Shown: positions 7,121 through 17,300, numbered from the stretch's first letter. The stretch: 64,000 nt of DNA from Streptomyces sp. HUAS YS2 (GCF_033343995.1 NZ_CP137573.1:5675001-5739000); one strand, 5' to 3'. Notes: generated by a model from the letters alone, not told the origin. Program-made: numbers and translations.

Positions 7121-7576
7121 ATGACGACCCGAACTCGGAACCGCGTCGCGCTCGGGCTCGCCGCGGGCGGCCTGACGGCCGTGCTCGCGGCCTGCGGCGG
7201 GGGCGACGGCGACGGCGGGGGCTCGACGACGCCTCCGCCCGCGCAGAACGGGGTGACGAAGGTCGACGCGGATCTGGCCGACTTCCGCATCACGCTGTCC
7301 GAGAAGACCTTCGAACCCGGCGTCTACGACTTCGTCGCCAAGAACACCGGCGGGCACGACCATGCCCTGGAGATCGAGGGCCCCGGCGGGGAGAACAGGT
7401 CCGAAACGGTCGAACCCGGCGCCTCGACCACGCTCCGGGTGACCCTGAAGTCCGGCACCTACGAGGTCTACTGTCCGGTCGACGGGCACAAGGACCAAGG
7501 GATGAAGACGGAGATCACGGTCGGCGGCGCGGAGGCCCCCACGAACGAGCCCCCGTCCCCGGGCACCGGCTACTGA
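7121..7576 (+). CDS. Cupredoxin-domain lipoprotein
   Basis: 151 residues. The signal ends in LTAVLAAC (Cys25), followed by a Gly/Ser/Thr/Pro linker, so the domain is tethered outside the membrane. Residues about 48-137 form a type-1 copper-like domain: a first His in GGHDHALEIEG, and the C-terminal ligand loop YCPVDGHKDQGM giving Cys, His and Met, which is a complete type-1 copper set with the first His. It is probably an electron carrier or copper-binding protein. It diverges from the ECF sigma operon and carries the same promoter motif, so it is the first candidate target of that sigma factor. Its stop overlaps the 3' end of the convergent MFS gene by 7 bases. Confidence 0.9.
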   Translation: MTTRTRNRVALGLAAGGLTAVLAACGGGDGDGGGSTTPPPAQNGVTKVDADLADFRITLSEKTFEPGVYDFVAKNTGGHDHALEIEGPGGENRSETVEPGASTTLRVTLKSGTYEVYCPVDGHKDQGMKTEITVGGAEAPTNEPPSPGTGY

Positions 7577-8841
7577 CCGACCGTGTCCCGTTCCGCCTTG
7601 CGGCGGGCGGCGTCCTCGTCCGTCGCCGCGTCGTACGCCAGGAGTCTCGGCAGGGCGGCCGCCAGCACGGCGACCGACGCCACGCACGCGACGCCGCCCG
7701 TCCAGACGGACGCCCGCGTCCCCGTCCAGCCCGCCATCGCCCCCGCGCGGAGCTGGCCCAGCTGCGGGCCGACGCTGTACGAGAGCACCTCGATGCCCGC
7801 CAGACGGCCCCGGAGCTCCTCCGGGATCGTCTGGTTCCAGATCGTCGAGCGGCCGAGCCCGCTCAGCATGTCGCCCGCACCGGCGAACGCCAGGCACACC
7901 AGCACCAGCCACACGTTCGAGAACCAGCCCGCCGCGGCGATCGCCAGGCCCCACCCCGCCGCGCCGCCCGCCACGAGCAGCCCGTGCCGCCGTACCTTCG
8001 ACGTCCAGCCGCTGGTCAGGCCCACCAGCAGCGAGCCCACCGAGCCCGCCGCGTACATCAGGCCGAGCGACCAGTCCGCGTCCAGCTCGTCCGCGAGGAA
8101 CGGGAAGACCGCGTTCGGGAAGGCGAAGAACATCGCCGCCAGGTCGATCGCGTACGTGCCCAGGAGAACCGGCCGGGACCAGGCGTACCGCGCGCCCTCC
8201 ACGATCCCGCGCAGCGAGGGCCGGTCCGCGTCGTGCGCGGCCGGCGCGGGCGCCAGCCGCAGACACAGCAGGACGGACACGGCGAACGTGCCCACCGTCA
8301 CCGCGTACGCCGTCGAGTGCCCCGCGAACGCCACCACCAGACCCGCCAGCGAGGGCCCGGCGATAGCGCCGACCTGCCAGCGCAGCGAGTTCAGCGCGGC
8401 CGCAGCGGTCTGCTGGTCGTGCGGCACGATCCGGGCCATCAGCGAGTCCAGCGCCGGGCGCTGGAGCCCCGCGAGTGCCGACACGCCCGCCGCCACCACG
8501 TACAGCGGCCACAGCGCAGGCTCCGGCGCCACCGCGTTCACCAGCAGCACCACGGCCAGCAGGCCGAGTCCCGCCTCCGTGCCGAGGATGACCTTCCGCC
8601 GGTCCACCGCGTCCGCCAGCGCGCCGCCGTACAGCCCGAAGACCACCAGCGGGACCAGCTCCACCGCACCCATCGCGCCCACCGCGAGCGGCGAACCGGT
8701 CAGCTCCTTGATCTGGAGCGGCAGCGCGACCAGCGCCATGAAGCTGCCGAAGTACGTGACGAGACCCTGGACCCAGAGCAGCCGGAAGTCGCGCGACGAG
8801 CGCCACGGCGAGAGGTCGGGGAGAACGGAGGAGAGGGACAC
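7570..8841 (-). CDS. MFS transporter of the EntS/MFS_3 type
   Basis: 423 residues with about 12 hydrophobic helices. The loop between helices 2 and 3 holds GLYGGALADAVDRRK, the MFS signature form seen in EntS-like exporters. Other family-typical segments are GLQRPALDSLMARIVPHDQ, LNSLRWQVGAIAGPSLAG and NQTIPEELRGRLAGIEVLS. Relatives export siderophores or drugs; the substrate cannot be read from sequence, though iron genes lie 3 kb away. The start is GTG 8841. It is probably transcribed together with the upstream gene of unknown function (gap 65 bases) and converges on the cupredoxin gene. Confidence 0.88.
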   Translation of the reverse strand: MSLSSVLPDLSPWRSSRDFRLLWVQGLVTYFGSFMALVALPLQIKELTGSPLAVGAMGAVELVPLVVFGLYGGALADAVDRRKVILGTEAGLGLLAVVLLVNAVAPEPALWPLYVVAAGVSALAGLQRPALDSLMARIVPHDQQTAAAALNSLRWQVGAIAGPSLAGLVVAFAGHSTAYAVTVGTFAVSVLLCLRLAPAPAAHDADRPSLRGIVEGARYAWSRPVLLGTYAIDLAAMFFAFPNAVFPFLADELDADWSLGLMYAAGSVGSLLVGLTSGWTSKVRRHGLLVAGGAAGWGLAIAAAGWFSNVWLVLVCLAFAGAGDMLSGLGRSTIWNQTIPEELRGRLAGIEVLSYSVGPQLGQLRAGAMAGWTGTRASVWTGGVACVASVAVLAAALPRLLAYDAATDEDAARRKAERDTVGQ

Positions 8842-8906
8842 GGGGCGCCATGCTCCGCGCCGCCGGAACCCGCGGCAACCGAATTACCGCGCCGTGGGGT
8901 GCGGTG

Positions 8907-9518
8907 TCACCAGCGTGCGGGCGGTGGGGACGTCAGCTGGTCCGCGAGCCGGGAGAGCCGGTCGCGGAAGCCGCGCCGCGCGCCCGGCGCCACCGTGGGC
9001 AGGCCGTTCTCGCCGGTCGCCGCGCTCACCAGGTGCTGCACGGTGTCGAGGTCGACCTCCGCCGCGCCCTCGGCCACGGTCAGCGTCTCGTGCGCGAGGC
9101 CGTGCACCTCCGCGTCCCCGCCGTCGAGCGACAGGACCGTCGCCCCGGCCCGGCGGGCGTCGTGCACCCGTTCCAGGAGCGGCGCGTCCGGCCGCCGGGG
9201 CGCCACCATCAGCAGCGTCGATCCGCGTCCGGCCGACTCCAGGCGGCTCAGGCCCACCGCGAGATGGGCCGGGTCGCCGGGCCGTGCCCGGTGCCGCACC
9301 AGCGTCGGCGCCAGCTCGGGCCGGCCGGACCAGGCCGCCTCGTCCACCAGGTGCGCGGCCAGATGCCACGGCTCGTACTGCGCCGTGCCCACCAGCAGCA
9401 GACCACCGCCGTGGGGCAGCACCGAGGAGCGCAGGGCACCGGCGAACCGGCGGGCCGCCGCCGGCCACTCGGTCCCCGCCAGCACTTCACGCAGCAACGC
9501 GACACGTACGGCATCCAT
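8907..9518 (-). CDS. Conserved protein of unknown function
   Basis: 203 residues, soluble, no signal. The pattern of hydrophobic strands and Gly-rich turns (GGGLLLVGTAQYEPWHLAAHL, GRGSTLLMVAPRRPD, RAGATVLSLDGGDAEV) suggests a Rossmann-like or SIS-like alpha/beta fold. Such folds bind sugar phosphates or nucleotides, but I see no diagnostic motif. AGGA lies 9 bases before ATG 9518. It diverges from npdG with about 117 bases between starts and precedes the MFS gene on the same strand. Confidence 0.7.
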   Translation of the reverse strand: MDAVRVALLREVLAGTEWPAAARRFAGALRSSVLPHGGGLLLVGTAQYEPWHLAAHLVDEAAWSGRPELAPTLVRHRARPGDPAHLAVGLSRLESAGRGSTLLMVAPRRPDAPLLERVHDARRAGATVLSLDGGDAEVHGLAHETLTVAEGAAEVDLDTVQHLVSAATGENGLPTVAPGARRGFRDRLSRLADQLTSPPPARW

Positions 9519-9622
9519 GGCACCGCATCCTGCCGTCGGCCCGGCCCGTCCGCCGCCGGTTCCGGGCACCTCACCCGTACGGGAAACCGACCGCGGCCCG
9601 TCACCCGCCGCCGACCGGCCAG

Positions 9623-9628
9623 TAATGT
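9623..9628 (+). promoter_or_regulatory. -10 element (TAATGT) of a leaderless npdG promoter
   Basis: TAATGT ends 7 bases before ATG 9636; no ribosome site intervenes. Transcription should begin at or next to the start codon. Confidence 0.6.
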
Positions 9629-9635
9629 CGGGGCC

Positions 9636-10340
9636 ATGACTTCCACTGACAGTGCGCAGAAGGCTCCCGCCAAGGACCCGTGGGACCTCCCGGACGTCTC
9701 CGGGCTCGTCGTCGGCGTCCTCGGCGGCACCGGTGACCAGGGCCGGGGCCTCGCCTACCGGCTCGCCCGCGCGGGCCAGAAGGTGATCATCGGGTCCCGG
9801 GCCGCCGAGCGGGCCGAGACCGCCGCCGCCGAACTCGGCCTCGGCATCGAGGGCGCGGACAACGCCGAGTGCGCGCGGCGCAGCGACATCGTGATCGTCG
9901 CCGTGCCGTGGGACGGGCACGCCAAGACGCTGGAGTCGCTCCGCGACGAGCTGGTCGGCAAGCTCGTCGTCGACTGCGTCAACCCGCTCGGCTTCGACAA
10001 GAAGGGCGCGTACGCGCTGAAGCCGGAGGAGGGCAGCGCTGCCGAGCAGGCCGCCGCCCTGCTGCCGGAGTCGCGGGTCACCGCCGCGTTCCACCACCTG
10101 TCCGCGGTCCTGCTCCAGGACGAGTCGATCGAGGAGATCGACACGGACGTGATGGTGCTCGGCGAGGTCCGTGCCGACACCGACCTCGTGCAGGCGCTGG
10201 CCGGCCGCATCCCCGGCATGCGCGGCGTCTTCGCGGGCCGTCTGCGCAATGCCCACCAGGTCGAGTCGCTGGTCGCCAACCTGATCTCGGTGAACCGCCG
10301 CTACAAGGCCCACGCGGGCCTGCGCGTCACCGACGTCTGA
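9636..10340 (+). CDS. npdG: NADPH:F420 oxidoreductase
   Basis: 234 residues. The Rossmann dinucleotide motif is GVLGGTGDQGRGLAYRLARAG, followed by VIIGSRAAERAE with the Ser-Arg that reads the 2'-phosphate of NADP. NPLGFDKKG, AFHHLSAVLL and the C-terminal NAHQVESLVANLISVNRRYK are typical of the F420-dependent reductase family. It transfers hydride between NADPH and coenzyme F420 and so feeds F420-dependent enzymes. About 30 residues precede the fold, as in other streptomycete copies. The leaderless-type promoter sets the start. Confidence 0.93.
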   Translation: MTSTDSAQKAPAKDPWDLPDVSGLVVGVLGGTGDQGRGLAYRLARAGQKVIIGSRAAERAETAAAELGLGIEGADNAECARRSDIVIVAVPWDGHAKTLESLRDELVGKLVVDCVNPLGFDKKGAYALKPEEGSAAEQAAALLPESRVTAAFHHLSAVLLQDESIEEIDTDVMVLGEVRADTDLVQALAGRIPGMRGVFAGRLRNAHQVESLVANLISVNRRYKAHAGLRVTDV

Positions 10341-10347
10341 CCGACGC

Positions 10348-10365
10348 GCCCGGCCGAGGCCGGGC
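10348..10365 (+). terminator. GC-rich hairpin after npdG
   Basis: GCCCGGCC and GGCCGGGC face each other across a very short loop 8 bases after the npdG stop codon. No T-run follows. Further GC-rich dyads in the next 50 bases may reinforce it. Confidence 0.45.
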
Positions 10366-10465
10366 CGACGCCCGCCGGACACGTCCGGCCGATGTCGGGC
10401 CGGAACGGGGCATGGGGGACACTGGACGGGCACCGCACGCCGTACCCGGACAGGAGCCGACCCCC

Positions 10466-10642
10466 ATGCCCCGCCTCGCTCTGTACGCCCTCGTCGTCTG
10501 CGCCCTCGCGGTGACGGCGGCCGTCGTCTCCTTCGTCTCGGGCAGCTGGCTCGGCGTGATCTGGGTGCTGCTCGCCGGTCTGTCCTCCAACATGGCCTGG
10601 TACTACATCCGCCGGGCGAAGACCGCGGCCGCGCAGTCCTGA
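10466..10642 (+). CDS. Small two-helix membrane protein
   Basis: 58 residues. Two hydrophobic helices (about 3-22 and 27-46) and a short basic tail (YYIRRAKTAAAQS). CAGGAG at 10451-10456 stands 9 bases before ATG 10466. Function unknown. It sits 126 bases after npdG and converges on the site-2 protease gene. Confidence 0.75.
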   Translation: MPRLALYALVVCALAVTAAVVSFVSGSWLGVIWVLLAGLSSNMAWYYIRRAKTAAAQS

Positions 10643-10658
10643 CGCCCGTGCGGGCCCG

Positions 10659-11453
10659 TCAGACCCCGCAGACCTCCGGTGCCGTCTCCCAGAAGCGGTA
10701 CAGCTCCCAGCCGCAGGACCGGTCGAACGGCCGTACCCCGAGGGACTGCAGCAGCGCGTCGATCCCGTCGAAGAAGGCCCCGCCGATCGCCGGGACGAAC
10801 AGCAGCGCGATCACCACGAAGAAGCCGTACGGCGCGTACGGCTCGATCTTCCGCCGGAAGCCGTGGCTGAGCCACGGCTCGACCACGCCGTAGCCGTCCA
10901 GCCCCGGCACCGGCAGCAGGTTCAGCAGCGCGGCCGTGATCTGGAGCATCGCGAGGAACGCGAGCGCGTACCGGAAGGCGAGCGGCACCCCGTCGAGGGC
11001 GTCCAGCCAGAACGGCGCCGTGCAGACGACCGCGAACAGCACGTTCGTCAGCGGGCCGGCCGCCGAGATCAGGCTGTGTCTCCAGCGGCCCCGGATCCGG
11101 TGCCGTTCGATGAACACCGCGCCGCCCGGCAGACCGATGCCGCCCATGATCACGAACAGCAGCGGCAGGATGATGCTCAGCACGGCGTGCGTGTACGCGA
11201 GCGGATTCAGCGTCAGGTAGCCCTTCGCGCCGACCGTCAGGTCGCCGCTGTGCAGCGCGGTGCGGGCGTGCGCGTATTCGTGCAGACAGAGCGAGACGAT
11301 CCAGGCCGCCGACACGAACAGGAAGATCGCCACGCCCGGCGAGGACGCGAAGTCCGTCCACACCGCCCAGCCGCTCACGGCCATGACGGCGAGGATCGCC
11401 AGGAAGACCGGGCTGATCCGGCGTTCGTGCCTGCGCGTGGTCGCCGTGGGCAT
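10659..11453 (-). CDS. Site-2 protease family (M50) membrane metalloprotease
   Basis: 264 residues, about six membrane helices. The zinc motif HEYAH lies in the second helix (SLCLHEYAHARTALHSGD), and the third ligand motif NLLPVPGLDGY provides the Asp. It lacks the PDZ domain of RseP, so it is the compact Rip/SpoIVFB-like form that cleaves membrane-embedded helices. Such enzymes release regulators, including anti-sigma factors, but no substrate is linked here by position. The N-terminus is basic and cytoplasmic. The start at ATG 11453 is the usual one for this subfamily. It diverges from the SARP-type regulator. Confidence 0.92.
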   Translation of the reverse strand: MPTATTRRHERRISPVFLAILAVMAVSGWAVWTDFASSPGVAIFLFVSAAWIVSLCLHEYAHARTALHSGDLTVGAKGYLTLNPLAYTHAVLSIILPLLFVIMGGIGLPGGAVFIERHRIRGRWRHSLISAAGPLTNVLFAVVCTAPFWLDALDGVPLAFRYALAFLAMLQITAALLNLLPVPGLDGYGVVEPWLSHGFRRKIEPYAPYGFFVVIALLFVPAIGGAFFDGIDALLQSLGVRPFDRSCGWELYRFWETAPEVCGV

Positions 11454-11621
11454 TGGGCGGCTCCTCGGGCTCGTGCGGGTGGAGGTGGCGCGGTTTCGGT
11501 GGTGCGGGTCCTTCATCATCGGTGCTCGTCGTGCCGGTCGAACGTTCCGCGGGGGCCGTGGAGTTCCTGGCGTGGCGACCTCTCGCCGTTCCGCCGGCGG
11601 CGGACGGGGAGAATGGGGGGC

Positions 11622-14600
11622 GTGCGCTACTCCGTCCTCGGTTCCACGCAGGTCCACACGGCCGACGGGACGCCCGTCCCGGTCGGCGGGCCCCGGCTGC
11701 GGGCCCTGCTGACCGCGCTCGCGCTGCGCGCGGGGCGGGCCGTCCCCGTCGGCGTCCTGGTGGCGGAGGTGTGGGACGGCGACCCGCCGGCCGACGGGGT
11801 CGCCGCGCTCCAGGCGCTCGTCGGACGCCTTCGCCGGGCCCTCGGCCACGACACCGTCGCCTCGGCGGAGGGTGGCTACCGGCTCGCGGCCGAGCCCGGC
11901 GACGTGGACCTGTTCCGGTTCGACGGCCTGGTCGGCGAGGGCGTACGGGAACTCGCGGCCGGCGACCCCGAGCAGGCGGCGCCGCTGCTCGACGAGGCGC
12001 TCGGGCTCTGGCGCGGGCCGGTCCTCGCCGACCTGCCGGACCGCACGGCGGAGGCCGCCCGCTGGGAGGCCCGCCGGCTGGCGGCCCGCCGGGCCCGCGC
12101 GGAGGCCGTACTGGAGCGAGGCGGCGCGGAGTCGGCGCTTCCGGAGCTCGCCGCGCTCACCGCGGAGCACCCGCTCGACGAGTCCCTCCAGGCCCTGCGC
12201 CTGCGCGCGCTGCGCGCGGCGGGCCGCCCCGCGGAGGCGCTCCAGACGTACGACGCCGTCCGCCGCCTCCTCGCCGACCGGCTCGGCGCCGACCCCGGCC
12301 CCGAACTCCGCGCCCTCCACGCGGAGCTGCTGTCCCCCGGGACGGAGCACACGGTGCCGCCCGCCGGTCCGTCCGGCCCCGGCGGCCCGGGCGGCTCGGC
12401 GCCGCAGCCGGGCGTCGGCCCTGTGGGCCCGGCCCCCGTGGGCCCGGCCCGTGCCGGAGCACGCGGGACGGGGCTCAGGCACACGGTGCCGCCCGCCGGT
12501 CCGTCCGGCCCAGGCGCCCGCGGCGAGGCGCCGCCGGTCTTCGGTGGTACACCGGCCGGCCAGGCGTCGCCGCCGGACGCCGGCGCTGCCGCCCCGGCCC
12601 GTGCCGGAGCCCCGGGGACGGAGCACGTGGTGCCGCCCGCCGGACCGCCCGGCCCCGGCCCGGCCGCCCAGGCCGCCGCCGGGTCCGGCGGCCTGCCCCT
12701 CGGCGCCGGCCACGCCACCCCCGCTCCGCACCCCCGTCCCACCCCGCACACCCCGCCCCTCGGCAACCTCCGCGCGCGGCTCACCAGCTTCGTCGGGCGG
12801 GAGGACGACATCGCCGCCCTCCAGGAGGACCTGCGGACCGGCCGGCTCGTCACCCTCCTCGGCCCCGGCGGCGCGGGCAAGACCCGGCTCTCCCAGGAGG
12901 CCGCCGACCGCGTCGGCGGAGCCTGGCCCGACGGCGTCTGGCTGGTCGAACTCGCCTCCGTCACCGACCCGGAAGCCGTCACCGAGGCCGTCCTCGGCGC
13001 GCTGGGCGCCCGCGAGACCGTCCTGCGCGGCGCAGGCGCCGAGGGACTGCGTCTCGGGGAGGACCCGATCGGCCGGCTCGTCGAGCACTGCGCCGGGCGC
13101 CGGATGCTGCTCCTGCTGGACAACTGCGAGCACGTGGTGGGCGCGGCGGCGACGCTGGCGGAGCTGCTGCTCGCACGCTGTCCCGGCGTGACGGTGCTGG
13201 CGACGAGCCGGGAGCCGCTGGGCGTGCCGGGGGAGTCGGTGCGACCGCTGGGGCCGCTGCCGCAGGACACGGCCGTGCGGCTGTTCGGCGAGCGGGGGGC
13301 GGCGGTGCGCCCCGGCTTCGACGCCGCCGACGATCCGGACGCGGCGGCGGAGATCGTGCGCCGCCTGGACGGCATGCCGCTGGCGATCGAGCTCGCGGCG
13401 GCCCGGCTGCGCATGCTGACGCCGCGCCAGATCGCGGACCGCCTGGACGACCGGTTCCGGCTGCTGACCTCGGGCGCGCGTACGGTCCTGCCCCGGCAGC
13501 AGACGCTGCGGGCGGTCGTCGACTGGTCCTGGGAGCTGCTCGGCGAGGCGGAGCACGCGGTGCTGCGCCGCCTCTCGGTGTTCACCGGCGGCTGCGACCT
13601 GGAGGCGGCGGAGGCCGTCTGCGGCACGCCGGGCGGGCCCGACGTGCTCGACCTGCTCGGTTCCCTCGTCGACAAGTCCCTCGTCGTCGCCACACCGGGC
13701 GAGACCGGCATGCGCTACCGGCTCCTGGAGACCGTCGCCGAGTACGCGGCCGAGCGGCTCGACGAGGCGGGCGACCGGGCGGCCGCGGAGCGCCGCCACC
13801 TCACCCACTACCGGGAACTCGTCCGCCTCACCGACCCCGAGCTGCGCACCGGCCGCCAGGTCGCGGCCGTCGCCCGGCTCGGGCTCGAGTACGGCAATCT
13901 GCGCACCGCGCTGCAGCGTGCCGTCGAGGCCCGGGACGAGCACGAGGGACTCGTCCTCGTGCACGCGCTGCTCTGGTACTGGCAGATGCGCGACCTGCGC
14001 GCCGACGCCCTGCACTGGGCCGAGGCGGTCGCCGCGCTCGGGCCCGACCCGTTCGGGCCGTCGGTCCCGCCCGTCGTCCCGCTGCACGAGCCGTGCACCG
14101 CCGCGCCGCCGCCGCTGGTCGAGGAGCAGCTGTGGGAGGCCCGGCGCGGGGTACGGCTGATCGAGCTGCTCAACATGGACCACGAGACAGGCCGGTGGAC
14201 CAGGCCCGAGGGCGTCGCGCGGCTGCGGCGGATCACCGCCGTCTATCCGCCGGGTCTCCCGCAGACCTGCCGGCTGCCCGGCTCCTTCGTCGTCTTCGGC
14301 GTCCTGCTCATCGGCGAGCCCGGCCGGATGCGCGAGGCCCTGGACGCCAACGTGGCCGCCTGCCGCCGCCACGGCTACGAGTGGGAGCTCGCCAACGCCC
14401 TCCAGCTGCGTGCCAATCTGCTCGCCAACCGCTCCGACTGGGCCGAGCAGGCCTGCGCCGACGCCGAGGAGAGCCTGACGATCTTCGTCCGGCTCGACGA
14501 CGCCTGGGGCGCGGCCGAGGCGCTGTCCTCGCGCGCCGAGGCCCGCGAGCGGCAGCTCGAGTTCAAGGGCGCCGCCGAGGATTTCGCCGCCGCCATCGAG

Positions 14601-15287
14601 TACGCGCAGCGGATCGGCGCCCAGTCGCAGATGGCGCTGCTGCGGGCCCGCTACGCCGACATGCTGATCGAGACCGGTCGCCGGGAGGAGGCCGAGGTGA
14701 TCCTGCGGGAGGTCGTCGAGGGCGCGCACGGCCGCGGCCACGAGCCGATGCTCGCCGCCCGGATCTTCCTCGCGCTGCTCCTCGGCCGGACCGGTCGCAC
14801 CGCCGAGGCCCGTACCCATCTGCTGCGGCTGCTCGACGACTTCAGCAACGAGACCCTGTCCATCTTCGAGGGCTTCACGCTCGGCAGCCTGGCGTGGGTG
14901 GACAACCTCGACGAGCGGTACGACTCGGCCTTCGAGCTCGCCGGCAAGGCGTACGGCCGTTCCCTGGGCGCGCTGTCGATGATGGTCGCCCCGCAGATGC
15001 CGGCGATCCATCTGATCACCGCCGCCTGGGCGCTGGCGGGGCTCGGCGGCCCCGGGGCCCGTACCGCCGCGGTGCTGCTCGGCGCGTACGAGGGGCTGCT
15101 CCCGGCCGCGCACCTGCCGCCGCCGATGGAGCGGGAGAACCTCGCCCGGGCCACCGAGCTGGCCCGGTCGCGCCTCGGCGCGGCGGAGTTCGAGGCCGCG
15201 TACGCCGAAGGCGACGGCCTCTCCTTGGAGGAGGCCGCCGCCCTGCTCGACCGCGCCGACGCGATCAGAAGACGCGCCGAGTCCTGA
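11622..15287 (+). CDS. SARP/AfsR-type regulator with NB-ARC ATPase and TPR domains
   Basis: 1221 residues from GTG 11622 (ATG 11613 is an alternative). Order: OmpR-like winged helix at 1-90 (VGGPRLRALLTALALRAGRAV), bacterial transcriptional activation domain at 95-235, a Pro/Gly-rich linker at 236-375 with three copies of a VPPAGP-type motif, then an NB-ARC ATPase. Its Walker A is GPGGAGKT (414-421) and Walker B is LLLLDN with Asp500. A winged segment (LRAVVDWSWELL) and about 550 residues of TPR-like helices follow. These proteins activate antibiotic or developmental genes after ATP-dependent assembly. No biosynthetic cluster adjoins it, so it probably acts at a distance. AfsR has the same layout, but I cannot say this is AfsR itself. 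Confidence 0.9.
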   Translation: MRYSVLGSTQVHTADGTPVPVGGPRLRALLTALALRAGRAVPVGVLVAEVWDGDPPADGVAALQALVGRLRRALGHDTVASAEGGYRLAAEPGDVDLFRFDGLVGEGVRELAAGDPEQAAPLLDEALGLWRGPVLADLPDRTAEAARWEARRLAARRARAEAVLERGGAESALPELAALTAEHPLDESLQALRLRALRAAGRPAEALQTYDAVRRLLADRLGADPGPELRALHAELLSPGTEHTVPPAGPSGPGGPGGSAPQPGVGPVGPAPVGPARAGARGTGLRHTVPPAGPSGPGARGEAPPVFGGTPAGQASPPDAGAAAPARAGAPGTEHVVPPAGPPGPGPAAQAAAGSGGLPLGAGHATPAPHPRPTPHTPPLGNLRARLTSFVGREDDIAALQEDLRTGRLVTLLGPGGAGKTRLSQEAADRVGGAWPDGVWLVELASVTDPEAVTEAVLGALGARETVLRGAGAEGLRLGEDPIGRLVEHCAGRRMLLLLDNCEHVVGAAATLAELLLARCPGVTVLATSREPLGVPGESVRPLGPLPQDTAVRLFGERGAAVRPGFDAADDPDAAAEIVRRLDGMPLAIELAAARLRMLTPRQIADRLDDRFRLLTSGARTVLPRQQTLRAVVDWSWELLGEAEHAVLRRLSVFTGGCDLEAAEAVCGTPGGPDVLDLLGSLVDKSLVVATPGETGMRYRLLETVAEYAAERLDEAGDRAAAERRHLTHYRELVRLTDPELRTGRQVAAVARLGLEYGNLRTALQRAVEARDEHEGLVLVHALLWYWQMRDLRADALHWAEAVAALGPDPFGPSVPPVVPLHEPCTAAPPPLVEEQLWEARRGVRLIELLNMDHETGRWTRPEGVARLRRITAVYPPGLPQTCRLPGSFVVFGVLLIGEPGRMREALDANVAACRRHGYEWELANALQLRANLLANRSDWAEQACADAEESLTIFVRLDDAWGAAEALSSRAEARERQLEFKGAAEDFAAAIEYAQRIGAQSQMALLRARYADMLIETGRREEAEVILREVVEGAHGRGHEPMLAARIFLALLLGRTGRTAEARTHLLRLLDDFSNETLSIFEGFTLGSLAWVDNLDERYDSAFELAGKAYGRSLGALSMMVAPQMPAIHLITAAWALAGLGGPGARTAAVLLGAYEGLLPAAHLPPPMERENLARATELARSRLGAAEFEAAYAEGDGLSLEEAAALLDRADAIRRRAES
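12341..12660 (+). repeat. Three coding repeats in the regulator's linker
   Basis: The sequence for a GTxHxVPPAGPxGPG motif recurs at about 12341, 12471 and 12615 (residues 240, 284 and 332). The second and third copies are also preceded by a PARAGAxGT segment. The DNA of each core, ACGGTGCCGCCCGCCGG or close to it, is nearly identical. This looks like internal duplication of a disordered hinge. Confidence 0.8.
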
Positions 15288-15335
15288 ACCCCCGTAGGCC
15301 CCCGAACCCCCGTACGCCTCCGACCCCAGGGCCGG

Positions 15336-16186
15336 TCAGGTCTTCTTGCGGAACTTGGCGACGGCGAGCGGCGCGGTGATCACCGTGATCGCCAGCGACC
15401 AGCCGAGCGTCATCCACACGGAGTCGGCGACCGGGCCGCCCATCATCAGGTTCCGGGCGGCGTCGGCGAGGTTCGACAGCGGGTTGTAGTCGGTGAAGGT
15501 CTCCAGCCAGCCGGGCATCGAGGTCGGCGGGGCGAAGATCGAGGAGCCGAACTGCAGGGGCATCAGCACGAGCATGGCCATTCCCTGGACGGCCTGGGCC
15601 GTCTTCATGGTGAGACCGAGCAGGATGAAGATCCACATCAGCGAGGCGCCGAAGACCGCGGACAGCCCGATCGCCGCGAACATGCCCAGGACGTTCGTCT
15701 GGATCTCCATGCCGAGCAGGAAGCCCATGCCGAGCAGGATCGCGGTGGCGACCATCATCCGGCCGAGCTCGACGACGATCTTCGCGATGAGGACGGAGGA
15801 CCGGGCGATCGGCATCGTCCGGAACCGGTCCATGACCCCCTTCTTGAAGTCGTCGTTGATGCCGACTCCGACGCCCATGGCGATGTTCATGCCCATCATC
15901 GCCATCATGCCGGGCGTCACGTAGTTGACGTACGCGGTGTTGTTGCCCTTGCCGGCGATCGCGCCGCCGAAGACGTACACGAAGAGCAGGATGAAGATGA
16001 TCGGCATGAAGACCGCGTCGAACATCGACTCCGGGTCCTGCTTGATCTGCAGCACGTTGCGCCGGGCCAGTGCGCCGATGTGGCGGAGGTTGGCCCGCAG
16101 GCCGATCCGGCCCTCGCCGGCGGGCACCCGCTTCGCGGGCGCGGGAACGCCGGCGTCGACCGGCGACTGGGGGAGCGTGGTGGTGC

Positions 16187-16190
<4 letters not shown>
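15336..16190 (-). CDS. ABC-2 type exporter permease (DrrB-like)
   Basis: 284 residues. A basic N-terminal tail of about 40 residues is followed by six membrane helices. Family marks are LARRNVLQIKQDPESMFDAVFMP, GINDDFKKGVMDRFRTMPIARS and the extracellular FAPPTSMPGWLETFTDYNPLS. With the ATPase encoded just upstream it forms a two-gene exporter of the daunorubicin-resistance (DrrAB) class, moving a hydrophobic compound out of the cell. Its ATG overlaps the ATPase stop codon (16187-16190), with an AGGAGG ribosome site inside the end of the ATPase gene. It converges on the SARP-type gene. Confidence 0.92.
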
Positions 16191-17179
<989 letters not shown>

Positions 17180-17202
17180 GTCCCTCATGGGACCAGCCGC
17201 CA

Positions 17203-17271
17203 CCGACAACCCACCGACAGACGGCCGACAGCCCCGCCGACAGCCCCCGACAGACCCCGGACACGCCGACA
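17203..17271 (-). repeat. Helically phased TGTCGG repeat array upstream of the ABC exporter
   Basis: CCGACA (TGTCGG on the transcribed strand) begins at 17203, 17214, 17225, 17237, 17247 and 17266, with a one-base variant CCGGACA at 17257. Steps are 11, 11, 12, 10, 10 and 9 bases, so all copies face the same side of the helix. The array lies in the short gap between the panB terminator and the exporter start. Confidence 0.85.
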
Positions 17272-17300
17272 GCCCGCCGATGGGGGAAGTCGGCGGGCTG
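17270..17300 (-). terminator. Strong hairpin after panB
   Basis: CAGCCCGCCGA and TCGGCGGGCTG are perfect 11-base complements around a 9-base loop, 44 bases after the panB stop codon. There is no T-run, as is usual in this genus. Confidence 0.75.

Noticed and set aside
10659..15113. A 4.4-kb open frame on the minus strand, antisense to the SARP-type regulator and continuous with the site-2 protease
   Set aside because: The part opposite the regulator has Gly/Arg/Gln-rich composition with no domains, as expected from high-GC third-position bias. The protease reads as a complete protein from ATG 11453.
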